DNA of 64,000 nt from Chamaea fasciata (taxonomy: Eukaryota; Chordata; Aves; Passeriformes; Sylviidae). The stretch spans positions 38,335,656-38,399,655 of the forward strand of contig JARCOQ010000007.1 of assembly GCA_029207755.1 (NCBI GenBank), read 5' to 3'. The notes under the pieces are model-generated. The model saw nothing but the letters and a program-made list of their open reading frames with translations. It ran no database searches and was not told the DNA's origin. The position numbers were made by a program, and so were the translations under genes. This document shows, in pieces, positions 1 to 13,800 of this stretch. Numbering within the stretch: position 1 is the stretch's first letter; each line of letters starts with the position of its first letter.

Positions 1-3000
1 AGGTTTAAGCAGGGAGACATCTAAGCCCCCAGCCTGCATTTGCAAGGAACGCACTGCGCGAATGTTTAAATGCTAGTTTTGAAAATAACTGTTATTTATT
101 TCCTTGAAAAAATACTCAAAGGATCAAGTGTGACTTTTCCTAACTGTGCAGTAAACTTTATGCCTTTGTGCACATTGGAAATGTGCAAATGAGATCTTTA
201 TTTTTTGATCTCTTACATCTTTATGTAGTGTGGACCCCTCATAGAGTACAGAATTGAAAAGTAAACACATCAGGGATTTTGAACAGTTCATCTGTTGTTC
301 CTATAGCAGAAAAAATGCAGAACAACACTGGTGGGTAATTCACTGGACCTTCCAGGCCCCTTATGGCTGGTAAAGGTGACCCAGCAAAGGCTCCTGATGC
401 TGATGTCTGTTGGTCCTCCCTAGGGTCAGCTACTCATACAGTTCCAGCTCACACGAGTAAATGCCCCTTAAAGCTCACTGGGAATCACTCCAACAGCAGA
501 CATCCCCTCCACTCTCTGAATGGTGTAGCAGATGCCTTGAGGCTCTCAGACATTGGAAGATATGTGCCTTGCCAGGTTAGAGTTACTGACAGCTGTATTT
601 CCTGCATATGGTACTGCCACCCATCTGTCACCAGCCTTCAGGAGTTTACTGGCTGGGAAAAGTCAATAGTATTGCCTGAGGAAAAAATTCTAATCAGAAG
701 TGGGAAGGAGTTACAGACCTTTACCTGTGCACCTAGAAGCAGACATGCAGCATTACTCACCTCAGAGGGACACAGCAGTTCAAGAGGTAAAACAGGAGGC
801 TGTCTTCTCTATGGAGGTGCCCATATGGACTTTTGGGCTTCCTGAAGGAACATGGTGGTAACAGTAAGGTAAATGCCCTTCCAAAGGCAGTCCCCCTCAT
901 TATTCATCCTTTCCCCCCCTGTGTTTTCTAACCTGGAGTAGGGTTAGTCTGTGTCATTTTCAGTACCTTAGATTTACATCTGGGCTTTCCCTAGGGATGA
1001 ACTGTGGAACTCAAGTGATGCCACCCTCCCAGTCTTGACTCCCCATAATGTTATTATCGATAATTGTTTCTACTGCAGGTGAATAACCAGGTAGGATCAT
1101 GCCCAGCTGTGCTCACAGTTGTACTAAGTATAGAGGAAAATATAGAAACATTTCACAAAATACTACAGCCCTACGTAAGGTGTGTGTGTGTTGTGGTAAT
1201 TAGAGTTACCGTCCTCTTGGTGGCAGAATGAAGTCTATTAAAATAGCACACTGAGAAACCGAGGGATCGCAGTAATTTGTGCCAATTTTACCTTCTGATC
1301 TATTTGAAAACTATTTATTACAAAGATAAATGGCAGGAGCAATAACGCTGCCCCTGGGAGCAGTTCGGATGTATACGAATTGCTAACAGCTCTACAAATT
1401 CATTACATATCGTATGGCTCCTCCTAGTGAAACCCTGCAGTTGTGGACTGATTTTCCTCCCCTCCAGTGTTTCCACCACGTCCTGAACTGCAGTTACTTA
1501 ACGGAGAGAGCTGCAGGGGGGTGCTGGGACATTGTGGGAGGGGGTGAGGGAGTACTATTGTGTTATTTGTACTTTTACTTCATAAACAAAATTCTGTCCT
1601 CTGATGCCTGTGTCTGGCTGCTGCTGGCTTCTGTGGCTTCTTTGCATATACATGTTTGCCAGTTACCAACTGGATTTCCATAAATCAAGTAACTGTCTCA
1701 AGGAACTTCAGAGTGAAAGCATAAATTGTGAGAGTTCGAGCTTACATGAGAGTTGTCATCTGTTATACAGTATAAATCCTCTTTCATACTTTTTGGTAGC
1801 TCCTATCCTCTCTGGAACACACAGCAGGTGAATCGTAAGGCAAAACTTGGCCCTATGGCTTCTAAAATATTGCAGTTTGCATTCATACAGAGAAAATAAA
1901 TCTTTTATCCAAGTTACTAAATTTATTTATCATTATATTTGGATATTTCATTTGGGTAGTAAATATCATTTTTGCAGTCCTACCAGTTTTGCTGTAATGA
2001 TAACTTCATATTTTAGTCATAAATAAAAGTCAACAGCAAAAATAGAAAATAAGGTCATAGTGAGAGAAGAATCCTCATTGTCTATGAAGTTAAAACTGGA
2101 AGGAAGCAATCAAATGATTTGGTAGAAATATTAAGAATTCATACCTTAAAAATTTCTGCAACTTTTTGTCTGGAAAATTTTGAAATCTTGAGTTAATTAC
2201 AGGAGATGAAAAAAGTTCCACCTCTGAAAGGAGGTGATTAATATAAGCTTTAAAATGTTCCCCCAAAGTCTGTAGGAGGCATTTTCCTACAATGCATTTG
2301 TAGGGAAAAAAAAATCGTCCTCCAAGCAAAACAAAAGTACAGCTGATCTATGTGTCTGTCCATTACCTCTCCTGTCTGTGTGAAACAGTATCTAAGGGAG
2401 TGAGTTAAAGCAATATACTCCACAGTCAGTTCCTGGAATAGGCACTTCCTTAATAAGCTTCCTCATGGTTTGTTCAATCCTCTTTTACATGCTGTGCTTG
2501 GTTCTGTCAGGGACTAGGGAGCATGGAAAAGGAGATATTTGGGATGGAAAGATGCAGCAGTTACAGAATTCCTTACACACAGGACACTTTGTATAGCAAA
2601 ATTTACTCCTGCCCTGAAGCTGGGATAAGCCTCTGTGACTAGTTGTCTCCTGTGTCCTAAATCTGACAGCATATCTTTCCACAGCTAAAAAGCTGGAAGC
2701 TGCAAAAAATCAAAAGGGCTGCAGGCACAATGCTCACACAGTAAGAACCTGGAGCTAACACCAGTCCCACTGGGAGGGAATACTTTGCACGGACACAGAG
2801 ACCAGGACTACACCAAATATCTATTAATGTTTCAGGAACAGATCCTGAAATAATTCATAAATTAAAACCTCGGCAAGACCCCTGCATCCTTGTCTGAGTC
2901 TCATCATTGCTATTTCACTGTATTACCTGTGATGGACGCAAAGCTCCAATTGATGAACAATTGTTCTTCCCTTACAAATAGGTATAAATCTGTTATGGGA

Positions 3001-5690
3001 ATCCTACTGGATATTTCTCAGCTTTCTTGAAATGAGTCTCTAAACACAGCTGCCTCACAGTCATGGTAAACATTCTTCACAAAGGCTAGTTTGCTCTGCA
3101 GGCCCCAAGGAATGTGACAGCTTGATACCTGGATAAGCCTGGGCTCAGTTTCTGTTTCTACAGAAAAGCTGGAGTCTCCAGTGGATGTTGGTAAACAAAC
3201 CCTGGAGCCATTACTTGATAGGGATCATAAGCTGTTACTCAGCACCTTGCAATATGGAGTTGGATGTGACCTAAATGAAAGAGAATAAAAAGTCACAAAA
3301 GTATTTCAGAAATACCTGAGATGAGTCACTGCACACAGAGCAAGCTGGTACTGAGGGGTTGTGCCCAATTATTCAGCTGTTAGCCCATGCCCTGACTTGA
3401 TCACCATGCCCCAGGCTGAAGTACTCACACAAGTATTATAGCTGCTGGTAGGCACAAAACCACTTCCTCAATGTCCATATATGCCCAGATTTATGTGAAG
3501 GAACAGAAGGAAGGGTAATGGCAGGGAGAGTGGGACAGATTCTAATCCACTCCTGTTATCAAATATAGGGACTTCTTGCCTAGAAGATGAAGTCATTTTA
3601 ATCTTTGGTCTCTGATGGCAGAGGCTAGGCAGATTCATGTTAGAAGCAGCATGCACAGAAGTCAGTTCTGATATCCATTAGGTAAGTATATTTAAAAGTG
3701 TTTAGTTCTCCATTGCACAGAAGGGTTTATGTCCTCCCAGGAGTTCAATACTAGAAAGCATATGTTGTAGCTCAAGGTCTTAGAGGAAACACCACCTGGT
3801 AAAATTCAAATTGGTGAGGAGGCAGATATCTCTGAACTTGCTGTTGCTTTCTGGGAGCTTCTGTTTATTGTTGTGGGGGTTAGGCCACATAGGGAGTGTT
3901 GGAAAGGATGCAGGTAAAAAGATATTTTTGTTGTTGTAGGACCAATTCCATCTCCACGACTAAGACTGAGTGAAATTCACTGATGAATACGACACTACTT
4001 GTTCTGGTACCTGATGGTAGAATTAAGCCCAGAAAGAACACATCTGTAAATTCTGAGGTTGACTGTGCTAGTGTTAGGCACCATGCATGAAATGCCATGC
4101 ATGCCAATGTCAGACAGCTTCTACACTCACTTGGCAGTGCAGGGAAGGCTGCCTTCTGCCCACAAATGGGCACAGCAGAATACCTTGGCGGCTTTAAAAC
4201 ACACTAGTTTTTCTGAGAGGACTTCTTCTTCCTGTGCACTGTGACCAACCTGAAGGGACTGTTGCCCCGTGGATCAGCAGAAAGGTTTTCAGGTTTGCAT
4301 CCTTACAGGCAGACAAATATGACCTGAAGAAAGATCAGAAAAAAACAGAAAAGATTTCTTAAGTGATTCAAGAGGTGACTCACTGTGTCTCAGGAAAGAC
4401 TACAGGATTTCCATAGCATTGAAGTACTGGTAAAGTAAAAACGGGCTTCAAGGACAGAGACTATTAGCAGAGAAGCCCTTGTTTGGCTGTAAGTGATCTC
4501 ATTCAAGTGCAATATTGATACCAGAGAAAGAGGGAAATCAGAAAGTTAAAACTATAATCCTGGGACTGGCCGAGGGAAGAATGAAAAAAGAGAAACCTGC
4601 TGTCAGCAAGAACTAAGCTGTTCCTTGAAAGTGTATCAATCTTGTTTCCTCTGGTCTTGTGTTACAGCAAATAAGGGAATCACCATCACTACTATCAACA
4701 CAGTATTTGCCTTCTTTCAAGCAGATGGCACCATACACCAGATGAATAAGGCTTGAATCTGTCTTTAATAACTTACCAGTTATTCTCAAATATTGTGTGT
4801 TTCATTCCAGTGTACCAGGGAATTAGAAGCAATGCCCTTAGCCCAGTATTACTTTCACAGTCAGAGGCGAGATAGGACAGGAATGAGTGAGAGAGAACCC
4901 TCTGGTATTTGAATATTCTCTGCATTACAGTGCCTGCAGCCTTGCCATGACCCACCAGAAAGTCAGTCTCATTCTATGTCATTTCGATGTCTCATCCCAA
5001 ATGATGCAGAGGAATTTATTCACACAGGGACCTGAAACACTTTCCAAAGGACAAACCCAGTTTCTGTCACTGAAACGAAAGTGGAAAGTTCCCAGCACAG
5101 TTAAGCTCAGAGACTTTCCTCCACCCCAGCTATTCACCAAGCAAGGGTTATTCTAACCACAGCTCAGAGCAATCTGAGATGGTTCTCAATTTTAAATGCG
5201 AAGCCGCACTTTAAGAGGATGGCTGGCATCCAGAAGGGGGAATGCGGTAACAGTGGCTGCGGGAGCTGAAGGCTTAGTCGCCACTAAGCCACTAGACAAT
5301 GTGATCATCCTTTGTCCCAGCTCTGGGCGGGACCCAGAGACTGCCTGGTGAGCCAAAGGTTTGCAGCATCGTGGTTTGGATGGGGCAGGTGCTTCCATTA
5401 CCTGTTTCCTTCTCCCCTAGGAATGCTTTCCCAAGACTTGTGAAAAAAAACAAGGCAGTTGGGGGGTCACATATCCACTCCGGGACGGCAGGGGGGCATC
5501 GAGGTCCGACTCTGAACCCCTTCTGGGGTCCCCTGTGTCTGAGGCACGCAGGGACATTTAGGAGGGTGGTGGCTGCTCCCAGAGGGATGTCTGATGAACA
5601 TGAAGAGACAAGTTTTGCAACAAATCGCTAATCACTCGCAATATCACCCTAGCAAGAGAATAAAACTAGATTTCCCTAAGGAACAAAGAT
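1..5690. other. Upstream intergenic DNA, no gene seen
   Basis: Left flank of PAX9 with moderate AT content. Open frames here are short, lack recognisable domains and do not join through plausible splice sites. No homeobox-type WFQNRR motif was found on either strand, so NKX2-8, the expected next gene on this side in other vertebrates, is not in this stretch. I see no clear transposon, tRNA or long tandem repeat. It may contain regulatory DNA that cannot be recognised from one sequence. Confidence 0.6.
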
Positions 5691-8600
5691 GTAGTGCTTC
5701 TGCCTCCTCTTCCTGCAAATTCAGACAGCCCCGAAGACCGCGAGCGCGGAAAGAGCATTTTCTCTCGCAGACCACGTTTTTCTGCCATGCAGTGTGTAGA
5801 AACATTCTGAAAGAAGCACAACATCATCTCCAGGCATGCAACACCTTGTCGGAGCGGAGTTGCCCTTCCAGCCGGCGGGGCAGCGCCCGCCCCGGAGCGG
5901 AGCTGGGAGGGATCCCCGCAGCCGGGCCCGGCAGCCGCCTCTCACTCCTGCACGGACGGCAGAGCTTTTGCCGGGAGAAGTGCCACTCTCCAGACCCAGG
6001 AAAATATGTTTGTCTCTCCCTCTCTGCCCACATTGTCGTACTGTCTACCCCACCTCTTTCCCATCCGCCTCAAAAATTCAAGGAGAGATGGAAAAAACCT
6101 GGCAGAAGTGCCCGCGTTTGCTACGTTTGCTTCTGACGCCAGAAGGGATCTAGGGATATTACCGGCGGCTTATTTAGAGAGTCCAAAACCACACCAAGAG
6201 CAAAATGAAAGAACAGGAAAAAAACACGTTGGTTTTAAGCACACAGTCGAGGAGCATCAGTTCAGGAATCGGGGCAACGGCTGATCTGGTTATTCCGGCA
6301 AATTTCCCAGGAAAAGGAACCACGTCCTGCACTCAGAAGACGTCCCGGCTCATGTAAAACACAACTAGTGCTTGAAACACACACATACACTTGTACTTAC
6401 ACACACACACACACACACACACTCTGATTTATGTACGCCACTATTTATGGACAGTGCAATGGGAAACGGCTGTCGCATACCGGTCTCCTTACCGCCGGGA
6501 AAGAAAGCGGGGACATTTCTCGGCCCGGAGGCTCTCTCTGCTCCCCAGCAGCGGCGCTGGGGATTTCTTCTCCCGCGGAGCCGAGCTACGCGCAGCACCC
6601 ACACCATGGTGCGTGGTGTCAAGGCAGAATGGCCCCGATGCCTCATCCCCGCTGCTCCTCTCTTTCCCAGGGGTGCTCCAGCTGGAGGTAAGGGCTGGGG
6701 TGGGCAACATGAGACTACCCGGTGAACAGCTTTCCTTTCAAAAAGCTGGCCTCTCGGAAGTGATAAAACCCCGAGCGATCGCGAGTTTTACCCCGTTCAC
6801 AGACGACATTGCTTCACTGCGTCCCCTTCCTCAGGGTGCGGGTCACAAAAAGCAGAGGCTGCGTGCCGCGGGACCGGGCACGGCCCCGGGACTGGAAGAA
6901 GGGAAATAGCCACTACGAAAGCGGGACACAAGGGACAGGCTCACGAAATTTTCATGTGGTCACTGGCACTGGGGGGTGGGGGGGATGTCACCCGGAGAGG
7001 TTGGAAAACGACGCTCTTGCGGGGAAGAGCCCGTGCGGTCCTTCAGTGCCACGGCGGCGTCCAACTTCACCACACAGCCGGGCACTTGGAGCAAGCTTCA
7101 TTCGCTCCCTGTGCTTGCCCGTTCCACGCCGAACCACAAATACCGAGTCCAGAGCCTGTAAATTCCTTTCCCTACTGCCAACGAGTTTGCAGGCCCTAGC
7201 AGACTAACACCTGTCCCTTAACCCAGCGAGTGGGGACTTGCATGCATACAGCCAGATACATCCACCTAAAGAAGACGAAATTCAATGTGCACCTGTACAT
7301 TCAAAGAAAAGGCAAACCGGGCAGTACCGGCACAAAAACTACATCTGAGGGGGTTTTTTTAAAAAGCATCCCTGAAAGATAAAATAAAATAATTTTTCTC
7401 ATTTAAATTACATATTCCCAATGTAATTCTACCTCTTTCCTTTTTTTTTTCCTCCAAAGAGAATGTTCAGATTTGTTTGCAAATGAACAACCTTCAGCAT
7501 AGAAATACTGAAGGTAATAGGCAGAGAAATTTTAAACTTGAAGGAAGCATCCACAATTTTAAAAAGAAGGTTGTACTATTATAAATACAGGAAGCTGGTC
7601 CTGGTAACAATTTTTTAATATCTTCTACGTTGTTGTAACTGTGCAAATACAAAATGACTGTAAATTTGCAACACCAATATATTAATAATTCAACTGCAAT
7701 TATTTGATTCTTTAAATTATTTTTTCCATTCAGAACATTGCAATTATTTGGTTTTGCAACTATATTTAGCAGGAGTGGGATTTATAACATATAAATTACT
7801 ATTTTCTTTTAATAGTCACAATTTACTAGTGGAAGGTATAGGTTAAAAACGACAAGGTAGAAAGGGCACTTTATTCAAATCATGTGGAAGCCCCCACCTT
7901 CATTCTGAATTGTGTGCATACAAAGAAAAAACAAACCCTTCAAATGTGCAGAACAACTGGATGTTGCTTGGGTTTTTTTGTTTTTATTTTTTTTCCTAAG
8001 TGACATTTAATCTTATTATAAGCGGAAGGTATATATGTGAAGAGGGAGACAGAAACTATGTGGCTCATACCGTGATTTCCAGAGACAAAGAGGCTGTTCA
8101 CAGAACTCTGGATGGAGTAAGAGAGACGACCGACAAAGATCTGCCTGTTTTGACAATAAAGTTAAGATGAATTTCCCAAACTGCTGAGAGGTTGCCGAGT
8201 TCATAGATACGGTAACTAATCAATGAATCTGCCCCTGTGTCCCACCTCGGCCACTCCATGCTGCCCCTGCAAAGTGACCGGCAGCAGGGCTTCGCAGGTA
8301 AACTGTCACTTGCCTGTGTTAGGCCTTGGTTCCAGGTTCCCGGGAAGCCAAGAGAAATTCAGTAGATGTCGCACGGACCTGGAGGGGGAGCTTCCGGCTC
8401 GGCCCTGCCGAGGACACTTGTGATTTCCCTGATATAGGATAAGCATCGACCTTTACCATGGAAAGAAGCCCTGGTCCAGGGGTGTGGAAAGTTGCCATGC
8501 AGCATCTCCATCAGAACTACATAGGGTCCTTCGCAGCAGTTCTTCTTGGACCTCTTGCCAGCAAACTTTCTCTGGAGGCATTGGCGTCACCCTTTTCTCC

Positions 8601-10100
8601 CAGCACACACGTCTCCTACAAGCATTTAAGTCACAAGCGTACAGGTTTCCTACAAGCAGCAGGAAAAGCCCACACTTCTCACAGCCCTTATGTTCCCTTC
8701 CCCCACTGCTGAACACTTTCTGCATTATTAGGTGCTCAGAGATGAACTAAAACGTCCCGAAGACAAAAGTCCCACACGGGGATATTACAAATCTCATCCC
8801 TGGTGAGGAGGAAAATTATCGAGAGAAACACTAGTAAGACTAGGGCACTGGCAGGGGCAGGTGGTCAGCAGCAGGGCCTGTGACACGGTCCCATGTGTCA
8901 GGGCCAAGTCGGCGACACTGGGATCTCCCGACGTAGCCTGAGCCACGGCCAAGAGCGAGCAGTCCCTGTGGAGGGTGGAGCCGCCCACAGCTGCTGAGAC
9001 TCTGCCTCGGTGCTCCGCAGAGAGCTGTATACAGCAAAATCCCCTCACCTTCTTCCCTCTGGCTTCACCTCCGAAAGCAATGCCAGAGCAGAGTGTATGG
9101 ATCGGCTTCTTGCACACCGGGCGAAAGATCCCGTTTCGGGGCAGCACATGGGCTGTAAAGACCGTATCTGGCTCTCCAGTCTGGGCCCCCCACAGGGACT
9201 CAGTTGCCGGGAGCTGGGCGCTTCTGCAGCCCAGGCCCTGGTCCTACTGCTCCTTTTTCCTGGGCGGTAACCGGGGTTTGGGTTTGAAACAGCCCCAGGA
9301 GGGGTCAAGAGGCCGACCCGACGTCCCGTGTTGCTGGCTGCGGGCTGCCCGTCTTCCTCATCCTCTGGCTGCACGCGTCCCTCGGGGCTGGATGGGGGTC
9401 TCGGCAGGGAGATACCCTTGTCGGACACATACAGGCTCTGGGACAAGGACATCAGCCCGTGCAGGAAAAGGGATACGTGGGCAGAGTCAGAGCATGACGG
9501 CGATGCCGAAATGCCCCTCAGTACCGCGACTGGCGCCACATCATCCCAGGGTTACTCGTTATCGCTGCATTAGGCAGGAAACGCATAGAGAAGTCTCTCT
9601 AAAATGTCGTTTTCTGACTCTTTCTGACAGAATCCCGAGGGGAAAAAGTCCTCCACGCCGAAAGGTACCTGCCCTTCCCGGAAGGAGAGTCCCGTTTGGC
9701 AGGCAGTGGCGAGGGGCAGCAATCTTCTCGCAACAGCGTTCTCCTCCAAAGGAAATAAAAAAGATGTGTATTTCCAGCACAATTTTGCACTAAATATTGC
9801 GGCGCCTCAACTTTGCAAATGAGCTGGGTGGGTTTTACCCTCTTCGTATTACACCGCAGCTGCAGGAGAGAACAGTTTTGCAAACGAAACCTAGACAGCA
9901 AAACCCGGCCTCCTTGCCCTGCCGGCCCGGGCGCAGCGGCTGCTCGGCGGCCGCGGGCTGCTCTCGCTCGTCCCCCCGGACCCTCCCGTCCCGGGCTGTG
10001 CCGCCGAGAGGCTTCTGGTGGAGGAGCAGCGGCGCGGAGTGCTGGGGATGACTGCAATATGGCACTTGTGTGGTTTGCAGCAGTGGTGGTGGGATAACGC
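5690..10100. promoter_or_regulatory. CpG-rich upstream patches, no gene
   Basis: GC- and CpG-dense DNA occurs at roughly 5830-7130 and 8220-10060, with the strongest CpG density at 5860-5950 and 9900-10050. The two are separated by a distinctly AT-rich stretch at about 7340-8000. Long overlapping open frames on both strands are a by-product of the high GC content: none shows a domain, conserved-looking splice structure or credible codon use. CpG-rich islands upstream of a developmental transcription factor often mark a Polycomb-type regulatory domain, but that is inference here. A distant alternative PAX9 first exon or a lncRNA promoter is possible and untested. Confidence 0.45.
6399..6422. 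repeat. (CA)n microsatellite
   Basis: About twelve perfect CA dinucleotides, preceded by a shorter imperfect CA stretch (about 6376-6390). Ordinary short dinucleotide repeat. Confidence 0.95.
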
Positions 10101-10418
10101 TTTCATTTCCATGCATGGTGTAAGCGGGCAGAGCTCGAACACGGATCCACCGTGTAAAAAAAAAAACCTACTGAGTTTCATAGCAGAAACTTTGAGCCGG
10201 AGAGGAAGAAGCTTTCGTTTACTCTATGAAACTCCGTAACTGATAGTGAACTCCACGCCCGGTTACGTCTTTGCTATTTCATGTCGCAAGTAATTCGTTT
10301 CCACGCGCATCCATAATGTCACCTCTGGGATCGACGCTGAGGCCCCCGAGCACCCGCGCAAGGCAGGAGGGGATGGGACAGGGAGTAAGGGCAGATTGGC
10401 TCTCTTTTCTCCTATCCT

Positions 10419-10450
10419 GTTGTTGTTGTTGTTGCTGCTGTTGTTGTTGG
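10419..10450. repeat. (GTT)n trinucleotide repeat
   Basis: Imperfect GTT/GCT trinucleotide run (GTT units interrupted by GCTGCT), followed by a G-rich stretch. Short microsatellite about 140 bp before the large (TCCTC)n array. Confidence 0.9.
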
Positions 10451-10586
10451 GGTGGGGGGTGGGTTGGTTGTTCCCATTTTATTATCTCAACGAAATAAAA
10501 CCCTCGGGGCAGTAACGACCGAGTTTTCTACAGGCAGTAAAACATTAAGAAGGCCACAAACCTTTCAGCATAGACCAAAAAGCTAG

Positions 10587-10832
10587 CCTCTCCTCTCCTC
10601 TCCTCTCCTCTCCTCTCCTCTCCTCTCCTCTCCTCTCCTCTCCTCTCCTCTCCTCTCCTCTCCTCTCCTCTCCTCTCCTCTCCTCTCCTCTCCTCTCCTC
10701 TCCTCTCCTCTCCTCTCCTCTCCTCTCCTCTCCTCTCCTCTCCTCTCCTCTCCTCTCCTCTCCTCTCCTCTCCTCTCCTCTCCTCTCCTCTCCTCTCCTC
10801 TCCTCTCCTCTCCTCTCCTCTCCTCTCCTCTT
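10587..10832. repeat. (TCCTC)n pentanucleotide satellite, about 49 copies
   Basis: A pure TCCTC pentamer array of about 245 bp with no interruption that I can see, ending in the degenerate TTTCCTACTC. The + strand is all pyrimidine and the - strand all purine (GAGGA), so it is a long homopurine/homopyrimidine tract with internal mirror symmetry. A - strand open frame through it (10545-10961) encodes only Arg/Glu/Gly repeats and is not a gene. It lies about 7.6 kb upstream of the PAX9 start codon. Confidence 0.97.
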
Positions 10833-13800
10833 TCCTACTCTATCAGGGAAAAAAACCCCAAACACCTCAGTGTTTTGTGATTCTGTAATGCAGGGGAAGA
10901 CATTGTTCTGAAGGAAAACACAGCCCTTTTCCAGCCGGACGGGCGGCTGTGTTCTGTGCACTACATGACACAGATGTTCCCACCTGCAGAAGAACCTCAG
11001 GTCATCTCGGAGGTCCAGGGCAACAGGGCATCAACGAGCCTAATGCACAGGATAAAGATTTGCGTGTAGACATTTTTGCATAAAGTGTTTTTGCACAAGT
11101 AAAGCTACAGGAACTGGAAACCCTCAAAGATAAAGAATCGAGAAAAAGAAAAGATGCACTTCCAAGCCTGGTCAGGAAGGATCGCCACGGGCCTTAGGAC
11201 CGAAAACCAAATATTTAGGGGGTCGGGTTAACCGTGGGAAAGGATTAGTGGACACAGATTTAAACAAGGAAACTTCCTTCCCGGCGGAGCCACCTGTGGG
11301 AGCGCAGCCCGTGCCGCTGCTCGCCGTGCCTCTCCCCAGTCCCCCGAGCCCCCTCGGCCTCACTCCGTGGGACTGCACGGCCGCAGCGAAGGAAAACCTC
11401 CCTGGCAGCCAAGGCCTCCTCCGCCAAAGAGATGAGGGAGGGGATAATTATTCTTCCACTGTATGACATTCGTCGTTATAAATCGTCAAGGGAAGTAGTG
11501 CCGCGAGGGGCAGGGGAGGTCCCCGGAGCCGCGCTTGGCTTGCAGCTGCCTTTTGTAACAACACAGCCAGGAGATAAACCGGCACTGATTTAAGTTGCCG
11601 TGCAGGAGAGTTCCTAAGTTCCCCGTATCCTTAGGTGTGCTGGGCTCCGTCGGCGCAAGCGGGGGCTGGCGGCTGCGCACGCTCTGCCTGACCCCCTCCC
11701 CGGCACCGAGAGACACCCGAAACGCTTCTTGGTGTAAGCAGACGGTGCTGCCCCTCACCTTTGCTGGCTGCGTCTCCCGGGTTCCCGCGGGAAGGGCTCC
11801 GTTCCTCCCACTGCCGTGTCACAGAGGAGCGAACCTGCAAAAGTGTGTGATCTCAAACGAAAGACACGAAGAAAAACAAAGTCAGACTTGCTGCTGTGCG
11901 TCCAGGAAGACGACAGAGCTACCGGGACTCTCAAACGCTTCTGGTTACTTGAAAGCAGGACGAAAATGCAATTATTCCTGTAGGTGGCACTGGTACTAGG
12001 TGTTGCAGAAGCGAAGGCAGAAATGGAGAAAATTGCCTAGGAATTCCCAGTTGGTTCCTATAATTTAAGACAGAACAATTGAGCTATTTTTTTTTCATTA
12101 ACCCTAAATTCATGTTACATGTGACAGATGAAAACCCGATTTCTTTATTAGAACAAAATATGCTTTTAAAATCTAGTCCTCTGTAGCTTAATGGTCTGGT
12201 GCACGAGAATTGTCTATTCCCCTATATGTCATTAAACAAATCCTAGTGCAAATAGAAATTAACTCAACACGGGTCATTCAAGTAAAATGCTTGCACCAGG
12301 AAAGCCCTAATGAGACACTGTCTGGTTTCCAGAGGAGTTGCTAAGTACGATTGGCGGCAAAGCTATTAAATCTGTCCAAGCAGCTAACACATCATTAAGA
12401 CACCCCACCTAACCCTCCCAGCCTCGATCTGAATATTCAAGAGAGGGTGACAGGGACATGACAGTGGCACTGAAGCCATAGGCCAGATGGAACTCCTCGC
12501 GCTGGGGAGAGGAACTGGGACAGCCCCGGGTCTCGGAAACGGCGGGAGGCGCGGAGGGGTTTGCCGGGGAAACTTGGTCCTCGCGGTCGTCCTTAACCCC
12601 GGGCCGTTCTCCCGGTTTAGCACTACTGTGCATTTATTTCACCTGTTCACCCGTCTTCAGTGTGTTCCAGTGAAGCGCACGCACATGCCTTCACTGCAGA
12701 GGATCTGTGCGGACCTGAGACGGCGGGCTCAACGCCGACAGCGTAACCGGGTCCGTCGGTCCCCTCCTTTCTCCTGAGAATGGATCAAATACCTGTAGTC
12801 ACTCTCCATGGGTCGTCTGAGTTTCTACAGACCCTGCCCTTCTCCCACCAGGCCGGGGCACGGCTCCCCGCGGTGTCGTAGGGACTGAGAGCCCCGGCCG
12901 GACCAGGAGCCAGCCAGACGGAGAATCAGCCGGCTCCGTGCGGCGGGAAAAGCTGCTCGAGAACGAGCGGGGTCTCCAGCCCAATCCCCGACACAGCCTG
13001 ACACCGTATGGGCATTTCCTGACTGGTGAAGCTGAGCTTCCCTGCTTCCGCAGGCCAGGGAGAAGAGCCTTACCAAGGGATTGCATTCTTATCCCAAAAG
13101 CAGGACGCCTAAAAGCCTGGTGTCTCGATTTCTTGCTGGTTTTTTTTCTTCAGATTTTGGGTCTGTGGGGGCCGAAGTGACTCCAAGACCCGATTGTATT
13201 TTGCCCATCATTGCTTCATGAATATGCAGGAAATGTCCAGACATGGCTCGTTTGTATCAGATGAAACTTTCTTAAACAGCATTTCATCCTATTATATTTC
13301 CATTCTCCGTCTTGTCCCTGACGTTAAAATAATTCCTTAAAATTGAAATCACACACTCTCACACGGGACAGCTCCCTCTCTACCTGCCAGTTGTGAAAGT
13401 TTCGGAGTTGTGTGTATTTCCACGCAGGTTTGAATACTACGTTAATTAAATCAAGGTAAAAATACCCTACCCTCCGGAATCACAAGTAAATGAACGCGGG
13501 CAGTTTACCCAAGCACAAATGTATAAGCCGGTAGGTTTTAGCGAGCGAAAATAAGGTAGCAGGCTGTAACAAGGAACGCGACATCTACCAACAACGGATC
13601 AGCAGCTCGTGACAGGATCGTCCTCAAAAAGCCCTTTTCCCCCGAAGAGGGGAGGACAAGTGGAAAACAAGGCCAGCCCCTGCAGAAGGGCGGGAGCCGG
13701 GGGTCGCCAAGGGGTTAGGGAGCTGTTGGGGGGGCAGCGGTCCCTGTCAGCAGCTGCCCGCCGGCCGAAAAGGATGTCTCCCCGTGAAAATCTCCCTTCC

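Noticed and set aside
5594..6136. 180-codon + strand open frame, with others of similar size at 9045-9539, 15173-15802 and 17671-18306
   Set aside because: They occur in CpG-rich DNA with several overlapping long frames on both strands. The products are low-complexity Arg/Pro/Ser/Ala-rich with no recognisable family.
10545..10961. 138-codon open frame on the - strand
   Set aside because: It is almost entirely the (GAGGA)n repeat read as Arg/Glu/Gly units; an array of 5-base units without stops stays open by itself.
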